Below are positions 8,516-17,383 of a stretch of 48,137 bases of DNA, one piece after another (position 1 is the stretch's first letter; every line of letters begins with the position of its first letter). Location of the stretch: positions 1-48,137 of the forward strand of contig JABXHV010000067.1 in NCBI GenBank assembly GCA_013373445.1, written 5' to 3'. The notes under the pieces were generated by a model. It did no database searches. It saw only the letters and a list, made by a program, of their open reading frames with translations, and had not been told where the DNA came from. Made by a program: the position numbers and the translations under genes. Origin of the DNA: Paracoccaceae bacterium. GTDB taxonomy: Bacteria; Pseudomonadota; Alphaproteobacteria; Rhizobiales; Stappiaceae.

Positions 8516-9616
8516 TTAAGCAGGAGGAAGAATGTCCTTCTGGTCCTTGTTGAGATCAAAGGACAGGAACCGTCTCAGGTCCAAAGGGCCCTCTTTATGC
8601 TGCTGTCCGCCGATTTCCTGAACCGCAAGCTTGGCCTCGGAACCTTCGGAGGACGCAAAGAACTCAGTCTTTTCAGGAGCAGCGAAGGCAGTTGCGAGAT
8701 TAGCAGCAAGAAGATTTTCCCGCGAAGTTCCGTCATCCCTAAACAGCATCGAAAATGGGTCACTGGTTTCTGTTGCCTGGAAGGCATTCAAGACCCGCCG
8801 GGATGCCTTGTTCTGATCAAAAGGTCCAGGTGTGTCCGTTCCTGCAAATCCATCGGATCTCGCCTCGGCAGCCGCCACCGCGACGTCGAAAGCACCCAGC
8901 TCACCAAGCTGATCAATAGGCTTTTCTGTCTCAAGCCCCGCAATGAGATTCAGGGGCTTACCAACCGGTTTGACTGTCTCGGTCACCATTGTTGAGCGCA
9001 CGGCCACGTCATGTTGTTTTGCCAGTACGGCATATACTTCTGAAGTCGTTCTGGGATTGCCACCGGCTTCGTAAAAAATCGCCTTGTTGGCTTTCGCCTG
9101 CGACGGAAACAAATGATCTGCCCGCAAGTCACCCGTTTTCTCGGCCGCATCAATGAGCTTGCTCGCACCGCGCGCGCCCAAAAAATGCGCCATGTAGAGC
9201 TCACTCTCATTCGGTTCCCGGCCAAGCCGACGATTGAGATAAGCGCTGTTCTTCTGGGTCAGAGCTCCCGCCATAAGCGAGGAAACTTCGGGATTCTTCC
9301 GAAGGTCCAGAATTTGCTGCCGAACCTCAGGATCATTAACGACAAACCTGCCTTTGGAGGTCTTTTCAATTTGATCTGAAAACTTGCCAAGACCATGTTC
9401 AGGTCCGGCTTCCTTTACAGTTTCTAGCCAGGTCGCTTCGACAAACTGGAACAATCCGGTTGCACTGGAAGTGTTGGCCTTCGCTGCCGGGTTCATAGAG
9501 CTTTCGCGCGCAGCCGTCTTTACCAGATAGTCAAATGACGTCCCCGTTGATGTGCTGGCTGTCTGAAATGCTTGCTCTATACGAGACGCAATTGACGCAC
9601 TGTCTGTAACACGCAT
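8516..9616 (-). CDS. Lytic transglycosylase (SLT) domain protein without signal peptide
   Basis: A 366-aa protein. The N-terminal ~200 residues resemble a soluble lytic transglycosylase: candidate catalytic Glu38 in KTAARESSMNP, then the family pattern ATGLFQFVEATW and a later ELYMAHFLGARGASKL helix. Such enzymes cleave peptidoglycan to give anhydro-muropeptides. The C-terminal half is low-complexity and probably disordered. No N-terminal signal peptide is visible, unlike classical SLT enzymes, so export may be non-classical, as for assembly-associated transglycosylases. Two CtrA-type sites lie 22-68 bp upstream, suggesting cell-cycle or motility-linked expression (inference). Confidence 0.85.
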   Translation of the reverse strand: MRVTDSASIASRIEQAFQTASTSTGTSFDYLVKTAARESSMNPAAKANTSSATGLFQFVEATWLETVKEAGPEHGLGKFSDQIEKTSKGRFVVNDPEVRQQILDLRKNPEVSSLMAGALTQKNSAYLNRRLGREPNESELYMAHFLGARGASKLIDAAEKTGDLRADHLFPSQAKANKAIFYEAGGNPRTTSEVYAVLAKQHDVAVRSTMVTETVKPVGKPLNLIAGLETEKPIDQLGELGAFDVAVAAAEARSDGFAGTDTPGPFDQNKASRRVLNAFQATETSDPFSMLFRDDGTSRENLLAANLATAFAAPEKTEFFASSEGSEAKLAVQEIGGQQHKEGPLDLRRFLSFDLNKDQKDILPPA

Positions 9617-9637
9617 CTGATGCCCCCTAAGGACCGA

Positions 9638-9684
9638 TTAGGCTTCCGTTAACTTTTGAGCCTCAAAGGTTAATGAAACCTTAA
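9638..9684 (-). promoter_or_regulatory. Two CtrA-type sites upstream of the lytic transglycosylase
   Basis: A perfect TTAA-N7-TTAA (9670-9684; TTAATGAAACCTTAAC) and a one-mismatch copy, TTAG-N7-TTAAC (9638-9653), lie in the 70 bp before the minus-strand start at 9616. The spacing matches the CtrA consensus known from Caulobacter and its relatives. Binding is inferred from sequence only. Confidence 0.6.
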
Positions 9685-9754
9685 CATGTAGGAAGCTGCG
9701 CTTTTTCATGACGTTAGGTAGAAAGTCCTGAATCAGAACATGAACACGAATCAC

Positions 9755-9784
9755 AAAAAAGGCTCAAAGTTTCCTCTGAGCCTT
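9755..9784 (-). terminator. Terminator of the flavin reductase/nitroreductase pair
   Basis: Read on the minus strand, AAGGCTCA pairs with TGAGCCTT (9777-9784 and 9759-9766) around a 10-nt loop and is followed by a T-run (complement of 9755-9760). It lies about 40 bp after the stop of the flavin reductase gene. Confidence 0.85.
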
Positions 9785-9821
9785 CTGAAATTCTATTCTG
9801 TTTTGGCAGAACGATGTGCTG

Positions 9822-10424
9822 TCAAGCACCAGGCCGCTCGAGCTCAAAGACATCATCAACGACCGCATAATCCAGATATCCGAGACGAGACAAGGGACGC
9901 ACCTTGGTCACATCAAAACGCCCATCAACCAGTGCATCCTCGCGGATATGGACGCCAACCACTTGACCAATCGCCACCCAATTATTGGTCTCCTGACCGT
10001 TCAGACCTGTCAGGCGCCGCACGTCAATTACCTTACATTCAAGCGCGGCATAGGCTTTTGCCACACGCGGTGCGTCAACCAACTTGCAAGCAGCAGCTTC
10101 AAGTCCACTCGCCTCAAACTCGGAAACGCCCGACGCCAATGGAGCAGAGCTCTTGTTCATCTCATCCATGAGATCAAAACTGCACATGTTACAGACAAAC
10201 TCGCCCGTGCTTTCCGCGTTCGAAATGCTGTCTTTGTACTGAGAAGAAGAAAACATCACCATTGGCGGTGTATCGCACACCGCATTGAAGAAGCTGTAGG
10301 GCGCCAGATTGCTCCGGCCTTGGGCATCAACCGTCGACACCCAGCCAATGGGTCGCGGCGAAACAATGGCCTTGAAAGGATTGTGAGGAAGCCCATGGTC
10401 GTTCTTTGCGGTGTCGTAAAACAT
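9822..10424 (-). CDS. Flavin reductase-like / FMN-binding split-barrel protein
   Basis: A 200-aa protein of the flavin reductase-like family. The start MFYDTAKNDHGLPHNPFKAIVSPRPIGWVST is typical, with the PRPIGWV motif near residue 24 and the FMN-site pattern NLAPYSFFNAVCDTPPMVMFSS. Members use bound FMN to reduce free flavin or other substrates with NAD(P)H; the partner oxygenase is unknown. ATG 10424 is preferred over TTG 10445. The start lies 5 bp past the stop of the upstream nitroreductase gene, so the two are very probably one operon of flavoproteins. Confidence 0.87.
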   Translation of the reverse strand: MFYDTAKNDHGLPHNPFKAIVSPRPIGWVSTVDAQGRSNLAPYSFFNAVCDTPPMVMFSSSQYKDSISNAESTGEFVCNMCSFDLMDEMNKSSAPLASGVSEFEASGLEAAACKLVDAPRVAKAYAALECKVIDVRRLTGLNGQETNNWVAIGQVVGVHIREDALVDGRFDVTKVRPLSRLGYLDYAVVDDVFELERPGA

Positions 10425-10429
10425 ACTTT

Positions 10430-11023
10430 TCAACTTTCTGACCAAGTGGTGACGATATCATCCAAAAGCGGACGAGCACGCTCAAAGGGAGGTTCCGACG
10501 GAGTGCCAATATGGATAAAGCCTGCGAAACGTTCGTTTTCGCTGGCACCCAGATAGGCTGAAGCATCCTCATCAAAGGTGTACCACTCGGTGATCCATTG
10601 GGCGGCAAATCCCGCAGCGGTCGCCGCGTTCACAAGGTTCATACAACAAGCACCTGCTGAAAGCTCTTGCTCCCAGATCGGAATCTTTGGATGGACAGCG
10701 GCCGTACTGATCACACCAATCACCACGGGGCCACGCAAGAATCGCGTCAGCTCCTGAGTGCGGCGCGCTTCACTCTGCTCGCCATTCTTGGCCTCAAAAA
10801 TCTCAAGCAGCTTATGGCCAATAACCTCACCCTTCTCCTGCCGATAGACAACAAACCGCCAGGGGGCAAGCTTACCGTGATCCGGCACGCGGGAAGCTGC
10901 TGTCAAAATAGCATCCAATGTTTCCTGATTAGGACCGGGTGCGGTCATGGAAACGCTCGGATGGGAGCGACGGATAAGCAGGAAATCCAACACTTCCTGG
11001 TGGCGTGGCGCATAGGGAGACAT
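10430..11023 (-). CDS. Nitroreductase family protein (YdjA-like)
   Basis: A 197-aa FMN-dependent oxidoreductase. Motifs include RRSHPSVSM near residue 18 (FMN phosphate contact), the ASRVPDHGKLAPWRFVV segment near 44-60 and the C-terminal GFIHIGTPSEPP. The RVPDHGKLAPWRF wording is characteristic of YdjA-type nitroreductases rather than NfsB types. The natural substrate is unknown. It is the promoter-proximal gene of the pair with the flavin reductase and is divergent from the exported three-repeat protein. Confidence 0.9.
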   Translation of the reverse strand: MSPYAPRHQEVLDFLLIRRSHPSVSMTAPGPNQETLDAILTAASRVPDHGKLAPWRFVVYRQEKGEVIGHKLLEIFEAKNGEQSEARRTQELTRFLRGPVVIGVISTAAVHPKIPIWEQELSAGACCMNLVNAATAAGFAAQWITEWYTFDEDASAYLGASENERFAGFIHIGTPSEPPFERARPLLDDIVTTWSES

Positions 11024-11336
11024 GAACAGAGACTTCTCTTGAAAGAGGCATTGAAAGGCCTTCCTGATCTAGAACATCATGCAAATTTGTCAACTTTTAC
11101 ACCCGGCCACACTATGGCTATATTCCAAGCCGATCTAATAGCAGGCAGTTCAGTGAAAATGAGTGTCAAAGGACATCAAACGCGGGCGCTGGAAGACTGC
11201 TTGGGCGCATAGTTTTTCGGTGATCCACGGGTCCTTCGATAAAGATTGCGACCCACAACCGGATCAACCATGGTACAGAAAGTCTGATATCAGAATGATC
11301 GCTTACGAGAAGACGAGGCAAGGCGTGTTCGGCCAC
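11024..11336. other. Divergent spacer, nitroreductase / exported protein
   Basis: About 310 bp between two divergent genes. I see no convincing palindrome, riboswitch fold or perfect promoter hexamer pair. If the exported protein starts at ATG 11295 the spacer is shorter. Confidence 0.5.
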
Positions 11337-12386
11337 ATGAAAAGTGTATACGGATTTCTCGCTGTTGTGTTGATGGGCTGGACAACTGTGGCAACAGCCC
11401 AGACCACAACACCGCCCATGCCTTTGCCACGCCCCGAACATACGGAAGCAACAGCCGGCGACGGCGTTTCCAGCGGCAGTGATGAGGCAAGCCAATCTAT
11501 CGAGGACTTCGTTGGCGCCAAAAGTGACCCTTATTTCACCGACACGCTTGTGCCCTATGCCCCGCCCACGCATTCGGCGACCGGATCTGACGTCAACGTT
11601 GAACAGGGCGCCCTCTTCCTGATGGCGAAACTGACATCTGATTCCGAACCGCTCGACCAGGGACTGGTCTGGCGCATATACAGCGAGACGACTGGCGACG
11701 ATGGCCGCCTGGAGCTGATAGCCACCGCAGAAGGCGGCAATGCGGAATTCCGGCTCAATCCCGGCGCCTATCTGATTCACACATCCTATGGCTTTGCCTC
11801 GGCGACAAATCGCATTGTCATGCGACGCGACGTTGAATCGAAGATGGTGATCTTGAATGCCGGTGGCATCAAGATGGAAGCTGCCTTGGGAGAGAACCTG
11901 CCGCTTGAGGGCAGAAACGTCACCTTCTCGATCTACGGCATGGAATTCAACGCGCGCGGCGAACGCAACTTGATCGCGGGCGATATCTTACCCGGGCAGA
12001 TCATCCGGCTGAATGCGGAGACCTATCATGTCATCAGCCGCTATGGCCGCGCCAACGCAATTATCCGCGCTGATATTCAGGTTGTTGCCGGGAAGCTGAC
12101 GGAAGCCACCATGATCCACAAGGCCGCTGACATCACCTTGAAATTGGTAAGCAGCCCCGGCGGCGAGGCAATTGCCAACACGTCCTGGTCTGTACTCTCA
12201 CCGGGAGGTGACGTCATCGTCGAAGCGAATGGTGCTTTCCCCGACGTGGTTCTGGCAACGGGCGAATACGAGGTCGTCGCCAAAAACAACGGCGAGATCT
12301 ATACCAGCCTGCTGAATGTCGAAAATGGCGTGGATACAGAGTTTGAAGTTGTGACCGCAACGTCGCAGGCACAGGTCAGCAACTGA
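11337..12386 (+). CDS. Exported protein with three tandem beta-sandwich-like repeats
   Basis: A 349-aa protein with a signal peptide (hydrophobic core FLAVVLMGW, cleavage after ATA-Q near residue 22), then a Pro/Ser/Thr-rich linker to about residue 90. Three repeats of ~80-86 residues follow, at about 92-174, 178-260 and 265-340. Each contains a shared core: LNPGAYLIHTSYG, LNAETYHVISRYG and LATGEYEVVAKNNG, followed by a strand such as IVMRRDVESKMVILN. This looks like Ig- or carboxypeptidase-regulatory-like beta modules. No catalytic motif is visible; an envelope or surface role is inferred. ATG 11295 is an alternative start that would lengthen the N-terminal region. Confidence 0.75.
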   Translation: MKSVYGFLAVVLMGWTTVATAQTTTPPMPLPRPEHTEATAGDGVSSGSDEASQSIEDFVGAKSDPYFTDTLVPYAPPTHSATGSDVNVEQGALFLMAKLTSDSEPLDQGLVWRIYSETTGDDGRLELIATAEGGNAEFRLNPGAYLIHTSYGFASATNRIVMRRDVESKMVILNAGGIKMEAALGENLPLEGRNVTFSIYGMEFNARGERNLIAGDILPGQIIRLNAETYHVISRYGRANAIIRADIQVVAGKLTEATMIHKAADITLKLVSSPGGEAIANTSWSVLSPGGDVIVEANGAFPDVVLATGEYEVVAKNNGEIYTSLLNVENGVDTEFEVVTATSQAQVSN

Positions 12387-12425
12387 TCGCCGTCACTGAC
12401 TGTCTCGCAGCTAAGGCTTTAAAAT

Positions 12426-13262
12426 CTACTCTGCTTGATTCTGAAGTTCCGAGCGCATGCGCATGACTTCACTTTGAAGGAAGTCCATGATCTGCTTCTG
12501 ATCACTAAACTGGGACATCGTCTCGAATGTAATTGGTGCCCCTGCCCTCGCAGTGATCACAGAGCCGAGAATCCGCCTGAACTCACGCACATAAAGCGAC
12601 AAGCGCAAGGTCAGCGAGAAACGCGAGACCAAGTGAAACAGCCATGAGTTCTGCCCATCAAAGTAGATCGGCAGCACCGTTGCCTTGGAAGACCTGATCA
12701 TCTTGGCAGTGAACGTTTTCCACGGGAGCTCCTGCGCACGGCCGAAAGGCTTGGTAGCCGTGGCAACACCGCCGCCAGGAAACACGATAATCGTTGTCCC
12801 CTCCGCCAAGAGGCGCAGTGCCTCCTTACGGGTTTCCATGTTGGTTTTCAGAGCGTCCTTGGTCTCTTCAAAATCCACCGGCAGCGAATAAGGACGCACC
12901 TCCGGCATTTTCAGGAGTTCATTGTTTATGAGAATTTTGAAAGGTCGCCCGAGACTTTCCGCCAGCGACAGGATCGCCAGGCCATCACCAATGCCATAAG
13001 GGTGGTTGGCGATCATCACCAAAGGTCCCGCAGGCAGATCGCGTGGCGGCCACTCGCCCTCAGCAACGGATACATTCAGATTGATCATCGCCAGCAGATC
13101 GCTCCAGATATTGGGCGAAGATCCAACGAACGTATGTTTCCAGATTTCATAGAGATCGAGGAGTTGCTGCCTGCCCGACAAGGTTTCCACGACCCGTATA
13201 AGGCACCGCTTCATAAGCGGATGGTCCGGATTGGCGTAGGTAAACTCAGCGTAGTTTGGCAC
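12426..13262 (-). CDS. Lysophospholipid acyltransferase family protein (PlsC-like)
   Basis: A 278-aa member of the LPLAT superfamily, which transfers acyl chains to glycerolipid or related acceptors at the inner membrane. The catalytic HX4D-like block appears as MIANHPYGIGDG (His87 region), followed by FPGGGVATAT, the block that binds the phosphate or acyl acceptor. The start is GTG 13262, giving VPNYAEFTYANPDHPL; an in-frame stop lies just upstream and the next Met is 16 codons in. It lies downstream of thrS on the same strand but behind a strong terminator. The real acceptor cannot be told. Confidence 0.85.
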   Translation of the reverse strand: MPNYAEFTYANPDHPLMKRCLIRVVETLSGRQQLLDLYEIWKHTFVGSSPNIWSDLLAMINLNVSVAEGEWPPRDLPAGPLVMIANHPYGIGDGLAILSLAESLGRPFKILINNELLKMPEVRPYSLPVDFEETKDALKTNMETRKEALRLLAEGTTIIVFPGGGVATATKPFGRAQELPWKTFTAKMIRSSKATVLPIYFDGQNSWLFHLVSRFSLTLRLSLYVREFRRILGSVITARAGAPITFETMSQFSDQKQIMDFLQSEVMRMRSELQNQAE

Positions 13263-13321
13263 GGCTTAAGTCCAATGTAGGCGACGACGAATAAAGCCGG
13301 ATACCAGCCCGATCATTGCAG

Positions 13322-13352
13322 TTTCGTGACACTGATGACGACAGTCACGAAA
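13322..13352. repeat. 9-bp inverted repeat behind the thrS terminator
   Basis: TTTCGTGAC (13322-13330) and GTCACGAAA (13344-13352) are exact complements separated by 13 nt. It abuts the thrS terminator and lies 60 bp upstream of the acyltransferase start, so it may be a second 3'-end hairpin or an operator. Confidence 0.5.
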
Positions 13353-13375
13353 AAGTCGCGGGTTGCCCCGCGACT
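13350..13375 (-). terminator. Rho-independent terminator of thrS
   Basis: On the minus strand, AGTCGCGGG pairs perfectly with CCCGCGACT (13367-13375 and 13354-13362) around a 4-nt loop, followed by TTTT. It lies 31 bp after the thrS stop. Confidence 0.88.
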
Positions 13376-13406
13376 CTCCCAAGATTCCTCTAGACGATTA
13401 GGCGCC

Positions 13407-15377
13407 TCATTTCAAATCCGGAGGTGTCGCCTCTTCCTTGAATGCAGCTACGGCCTCATCCAAAGTCATGGCTGTTTGGTCTTTTGATCCCAGACGGCGC
13501 ACGTTGACTGTCCGCTCTTCCGCCTCACGCATGCCGCAAACGACGATCACAGGAACCTTGGCGAGCGAATGCTCGCGAACCTTGTAGTTGATCTTCTCAT
13601 TGCGGAAATCGGTTTCAACCGACAAACCGGCCTTGCGCAATTCATCGGCAACTTCCTGGCCATAATCATCTGCTTCCGTTGTGATGGTCGCTACCACCAC
13701 TTGTTGCGGAGCAAGCCATAGCGGGAAATGACCGGCAAAGTTTTCGATCAAAATGCCCAGGAAGCGTTCCATGGATCCGCAGATCGCCCGGTGAATCATG
13801 ACCGGTGTTTGCTTCTCGCCATTGTTGTCGACGTAAAATGCACCAAAACGTTCAGGCAGGTTGAAGTCGACCTGGGTCGTTCCGCACTGCCATTCACGCC
13901 CGATCGCATCGCGCAAGGTATACTCGAATTTGGGACCGTAGAAAGCTCCCTCACCCGGCAGGATGTCCGTCTTGATGCGACCGCCCGACTGCTGCTCAAT
14001 CAGCTTCAGAACTTCGGTCATAACCTTTTCCGCATGATCCCAAAGCTCGTCAGAGCCGACCCGCTTTTCAGGTCGAGTGGAGAGTTTGACAACGATTTCG
14101 CCAAAGCCGAAGTGCTCATAGACAGACAGGATCAGATCGTTGATCTTCAGGCATTCGGCCGCCATCTGTTCATCAGTACAGAAAATGTGAGCATCGTCCT
14201 GGGTAAACCCGCGTACACGCATCAGGCCGTGCATCGCACCAGATGGCTCATACCGATGCACAGCACCAAACTCAGCAAGGCGCAGCGGCAAGTCACGGTA
14301 ACTCTTGAGCCCATGCTTGAAGATCTGAACATGTCCAGGACAGTTCATGGGCTTCAAGGCATAAACGCGGTCATCTTCACTTTCAGGATCGGCACACTGA
14401 ACAGCAAACATGTTCTCTTTGTACCAACCCCAGTGACCTGAAGTTTCCCAAAGCGAGGTATGCAGAACCTGCGGCGCGTTGACTTCCTGATAGTCGCCAG
14501 CCAGGCGACGACGCATGTAGGACGTCAGGGTTTGGAACAAGCTCCAGCCCTTGCCGTGCCAAAAAACAACGCCAGGGCCCTCTTCCTGGAAGTGGAACAG
14601 GTCCATTTCACGGCCAAGCTTGCGGTGGTCGCGCTTTTCCGCTTCTTCCAGCATGGTCAGATAGGCTTTGAGATCCTTGTCATTCGCCCATGCAGTGGCG
14701 TAGATCCGGGTCAGCATTTCATTATTGCTGTCACCACGCCAGTAGGCACCAGCCACCTTCATCAATTTGAAGCTGTCGCCGATCTGGCGGGTGTTCGCCA
14801 TATGCGGACCGCGGCAAAGATCGAGCCATTCGCCTTGCTTATAGATCTTCAGATCCTGGTCAGCCGGGATCGCATCCACAAGCTCAACCTTGTAGTCCTC
14901 ACCTTTCGCCTTGAAGTAAGCCTTGGCTTCATCACGGCCCCAAAGCTCCTTGGTAAAGGCAGCACCACGCGAGATGATCTCGCGCATTTTCTTTTCAATG
15001 GTCGGCAAATCTTCAGGTGTGAAGGGCCAATCTTCGCGTGTATCCGGGTGAACACGCTTGAAGTCATAGTAAAAACCGTTCTCGATCACCGGACCAATGG
15101 TCACCTGAGTGCCCGGCCACAGTTCCTGAACCGCTTCTGCCATCACGTGCGCGGCGTCATGGCGGATCAACTCCAGCGCTCGCGGATCATCGCGCGTCAG
15201 GATCTCGATCGCGGAGTCATTTTTGATGGGATCTGAAAGGTCAGTCAGTTCGCCGTTCAAGGCGACAGCCACGGCCTTTTTCGCCAGAGACTTGGAAATT
15301 CCGGCAGCCACATCAGCGCCAGTTACTCCAGCTTCATACTCGCGAGTCGAATTGTCGGGGAAAGTCAGTTGGATCAT
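13407..15377 (-). CDS. thrS: Threonyl-tRNA synthetase
   Basis: A 656-aa class II synthetase that charges tRNA-Thr. It has an N-terminal TGS domain ([15 protein letters not shown] onward), an editing domain with [11 protein letters not shown] (zinc-type H-x3-H near residue 80) and the SAD motif, a catalytic core with motif 2 ([30 protein letters not shown]) and motif 3, and the anticodon-binding domain ([13 protein letters not shown]). ATG 15377 is preceded by AGGAGAAA, a strong ribosome site, so a longer TTG start is rejected. It lies upstream of the acyltransferase gene with a terminator between. Confidence 0.97.
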   Translation of the reverse strand: MIQLTFPDNSTREYEAGVTGADVAAGISKSLAKKAVAVALNGELTDLSDPIKNDSAIEILTRDDPRALELIRHDAAHVMAEAVQELWPGTQVTIGPVIENGFYYDFKRVHPDTREDWPFTPEDLPTIEKKMREIISRGAAFTKELWGRDEAKAYFKAKGEDYKVELVDAIPADQDLKIYKQGEWLDLCRGPHMANTRQIGDSFKLMKVAGAYWRGDSNNEMLTRIYATAWANDKDLKAYLTMLEEAEKRDHRKLGREMDLFHFQEEGPGVVFWHGKGWSLFQTLTSYMRRRLAGDYQEVNAPQVLHTSLWETSGHWGWYKENMFAVQCADPESEDDRVYALKPMNCPGHVQIFKHGLKSYRDLPLRLAEFGAVHRYEPSGAMHGLMRVRGFTQDDAHIFCTDEQMAAECLKINDLILSVYEHFGFGEIVVKLSTRPEKRVGSDELWDHAEKVMTEVLKLIEQQSGGRIKTDILPGEGAFYGPKFEYTLRDAIGREWQCGTTQVDFNLPERFGAFYVDNNGEKQTPVMIHRAICGSMERFLGILIENFAGHFPLWLAPQQVVVATITTEADDYGQEVADELRKAGLSVETDFRNEKINYKVREHSLAKVPVIVVCGMREAEERTVNVRRLGSKDQTAMTLDEAVAAFKEEATPPDLK

Positions 15378-15541
15378 GTCTTTTCTCCTGCTCACTCCTG
15401 CGAACAAGGCAGGTAAGCTTTTGTCGTTTAAATGATGACATTCCCATAAGCGATTTGGCCAAAAGGGGCAACAGGAGCAAAGTGGCTGATCGCGGAAAAG
15501 CGGAGCCTATGACCCAAAAAGCTCAGCCTGGCTGCAAATAC

Positions 15542-15916
15542 TCAATCCAGACGATCTTCACGTGCGATGTGGTTGCCGTTCCAGCGCCCGTACCTCCAGG
15601 GCACATACCACCGCGCATCATCAGGCAAGTGCTCGGGGACCGGATCAAAGCCGGAAGCGCCAAAAGGATTGCATCTCAGGATACGCGACAAGCCAAGCCA
15701 GCCGCCACGCCAGAGCCCAAAGCGTTTGAGTGCATCAGCGGTATATTCTGAACAAGTTGGAGCGTAGCGACAGCTGCGACCCAAAAAAAGCGACACCGTA
15801 TGTCGATAGATCCATATCAAGACGAGACCTATCCGCGCCGGAAAAGAGATACGGCCAAATGTTTGCACACTTTCGTTGGAACGTGCCCTGCCGTGGTGGG
15901 AAACACCTGAGCACAT
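15542..15916 (-). CDS. yidD: Membrane protein insertion efficiency factor YidD
   Basis: A 124-aa protein, longer than the usual 70-90 aa because of an N-terminal extension (about 25 residues). The YidD core follows: IGLVLIWIYRHTVSLFLGRSCRYAPTCSEYTADALKRFG with conserved cysteines, then WRGGWLGLSRILRCNPFGASGFDPVP. YidD helps YidC insert inner-membrane proteins. The ATG at 15914-15916 overlaps the stop of the upstream scaffold gene as ATGA, implying translational coupling. The pairing with a NifU/IscU-like gene is common in alphaproteobacteria. Confidence 0.93.
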   Translation of the reverse strand: MCSGVSHHGRARSNESVQTFGRISFPARIGLVLIWIYRHTVSLFLGRSCRYAPTCSEYTADALKRFGLWRGGWLGLSRILRCNPFGASGFDPVPEHLPDDARWYVPWRYGRWNGNHIAREDRLD

Positions 15917-16368
15917 CAACCGGTCGCCTGCTCGCCGTCTTGGCTGGCATCAATCTGGTCAAGCGCGTCAACAACTGCGTCAAAAGTCAAAAGTGTCGAC
16001 GCCTGGCGTGCCTTGTAATCTTTGACAGGCTCAAGATACTTCAAATCTTCGAAGCGACCTTCGGGAGCAGGTCCATTGTCTTTGAGCATAGCGTACATAG
16101 TGGTCTTCAGGGACCGCAGGTCTTCAACAGGAGCACCTACCACATGCCGTGCCAGGATCGAGGAAGAGGCCTGCCCCAAGGCGCAAGCCTTGACATCATG
16201 AGCGAACTCTTTGACTTTCCCGTCCTCAACCACAAGATCAACAGTCACAGTCGAACCGCATAAACGAGAATGCGCCGTTGCACTTGCCTGAGGAGCATCA
16301 AGACGCCCGATGTGCGGAATATTCCCGGCAAATTCGAGAATTTTGGCGTTGTAGATATCATCGAGCAT
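15916..16368 (-). CDS. NifU/IscU-like iron-sulfur scaffold, degenerate in metal ligands
   Basis: A 150-aa protein of the IscU/SufU fold (starts MLDDIYNAKILEFAGN). Two of the three cluster cysteines are present: Cys37 (SRLCGSTV) and Cys62 (VKACALGQASSS). The conserved Asp next to the first cysteine is Ser39, and the third cysteine position (near 121-122 in DYKARQASTLL) is Arg/Gln. Such forms are annotated as iron-sulfur cluster assembly scaffolds in alphaproteobacteria, but classical cluster holding may be altered. ATG 16368 is preferred over an upstream TTG. It overlaps yidD. Confidence 0.85.
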   Translation of the reverse strand: MLDDIYNAKILEFAGNIPHIGRLDAPQASATAHSRLCGSTVTVDLVVEDGKVKEFAHDVKACALGQASSSILARHVVGAPVEDLRSLKTTMYAMLKDNGPAPEGRFEDLKYLEPVKDYKARQASTLLTFDAVVDALDQIDASQDGEQATG

Positions 16369-16716
16369 TTTCAAACCCGTTCCAAATTCGCGTCTGCGGA
16401 TGGGTAAAGCGCATCAAGGCTTTATGCACCAGACCACATTTCATCTTGTGACTCCATTGCAGCGCCTCCACTGTTACATATATAGAGAGAAGCAGGAAAC
16501 AAGTCGGCAGAACAAAATGTCACTCTCCCTGCTTCCGAAATCTGGAAGCTGGGTTGTTTCCGCCCTGTCACCCAGAACCTCTGGCTTTGTTTACCCCAAA
16601 CGATAGAGATTTTTGGTGATCCATTAGGAGAATATGGACGTATCCGTGTTCTAATGAGTTTGAATGCGAGCCAATGGCCGCTCTAACGCTGATCGAAAGT
16701 GATCAATGGGGTTCCG
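16369..16716. other. Divergent spacer, IscU-like gene / folE
   Basis: A 348-bp gap that should hold promoters for both the scaffold/yidD pair (minus) and folE (plus). A minus-strand candidate near 16475-16500 has TTGTTT and TATGTA about 16 nt apart, which is weak. A 6-7-6 inverted repeat (GCTTCC/GGAAGC, 16531-16549) is visible. No riboswitch recognised. Confidence 0.4.
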
Positions 16717-17343
16717 ATGGATGCAGTTATAAAGCCCGGCACCAACAAGGTTGCCCGCAAGGCTCAAAGTGATCTCGTGCGCCCTAGCCGCGAGGAAGCT
16801 GAAGCCGCCGTCAAGACACTGCTTGCCTGGGCGGGAGATGACTCTGATCGTGAAGGTCTGCTGGACACCCCAAAGCGCGTCGTGAAAGCCTATGAGGAAC
16901 TGTTCTCAGGCTACTTCGAAGATCCTGAAGAGCATCTGGAACGAACTTTCGACGACATCGGTGGCTATGAGGATCTGATCCTCGTGCGCAACATCGCGTT
17001 TCATTCCCACTGTGAACATCACATGCTGCCATTCATTGGGCAGGCGCACATTGCCTATTATCCCTCCGAAGGTGCAGTCGGCCTTTCAAAACTGGCCCGG
17101 GTTGTGGACATCTTCGCCAAACGTCTGCAAACCCAAGAAAACTTGACGGCGCAGATTGCATCGGCCATTGACGACAAACTTGCACCTCGTGGCCTTGCTC
17201 TGATGATCGAAGCCGAACATCAATGCATGACCATGCGCGGTGTGCAAAAACAGGGTGCATCAACAATAACCACCCAGTTTACGGGAATTTTCCAGGACGA
17301 CCCAGCCGAACAGGCTAAATTTATGTCCCTGGTACGCGGCTGA
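16717..17343 (+). CDS. folE: GTP cyclohydrolase I
   Basis: A 208-aa enzyme converting GTP to 7,8-dihydroneopterin triphosphate, the first step of tetrahydrofolate (and possibly queuosine) synthesis. Zinc ligands are in [11 protein letters not shown] (Cys and His) and [10 protein letters not shown] (Cys). The segments [21 protein letters not shown] and [20 protein letters not shown] are diagnostic for type IA. ATG 16717 is preferred to GTG 16699. Together with hisI 40 bp downstream it forms a pair often found in Hyphomicrobiales. Confidence 0.96.
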   Translation: MDAVIKPGTNKVARKAQSDLVRPSREEAEAAVKTLLAWAGDDSDREGLLDTPKRVVKAYEELFSGYFEDPEEHLERTFDDIGGYEDLILVRNIAFHSHCEHHMLPFIGQAHIAYYPSEGAVGLSKLARVVDIFAKRLQTQENLTAQIASAIDDKLAPRGLALMIEAEHQCMTMRGVQKQGASTITTQFTGIFQDDPAEQAKFMSLVRG

Positions 17344-17383
17344 AGGCGGTGGGCCTTCGCCGATTTTGGGAAGGCCAGATCAG

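Noticed and set aside
9816-10556. A 246-codon plus-strand frame spanning the flavin reductase and nitroreductase
   Set aside because: Antisense to two real genes and across their junction.
13728-15236. Long plus-strand open frames (237 and 258 codons) opposite thrS
   Set aside because: They lie fully antisense to a clear threonyl-tRNA synthetase, show no family features, and reflect codon bias of the real gene.
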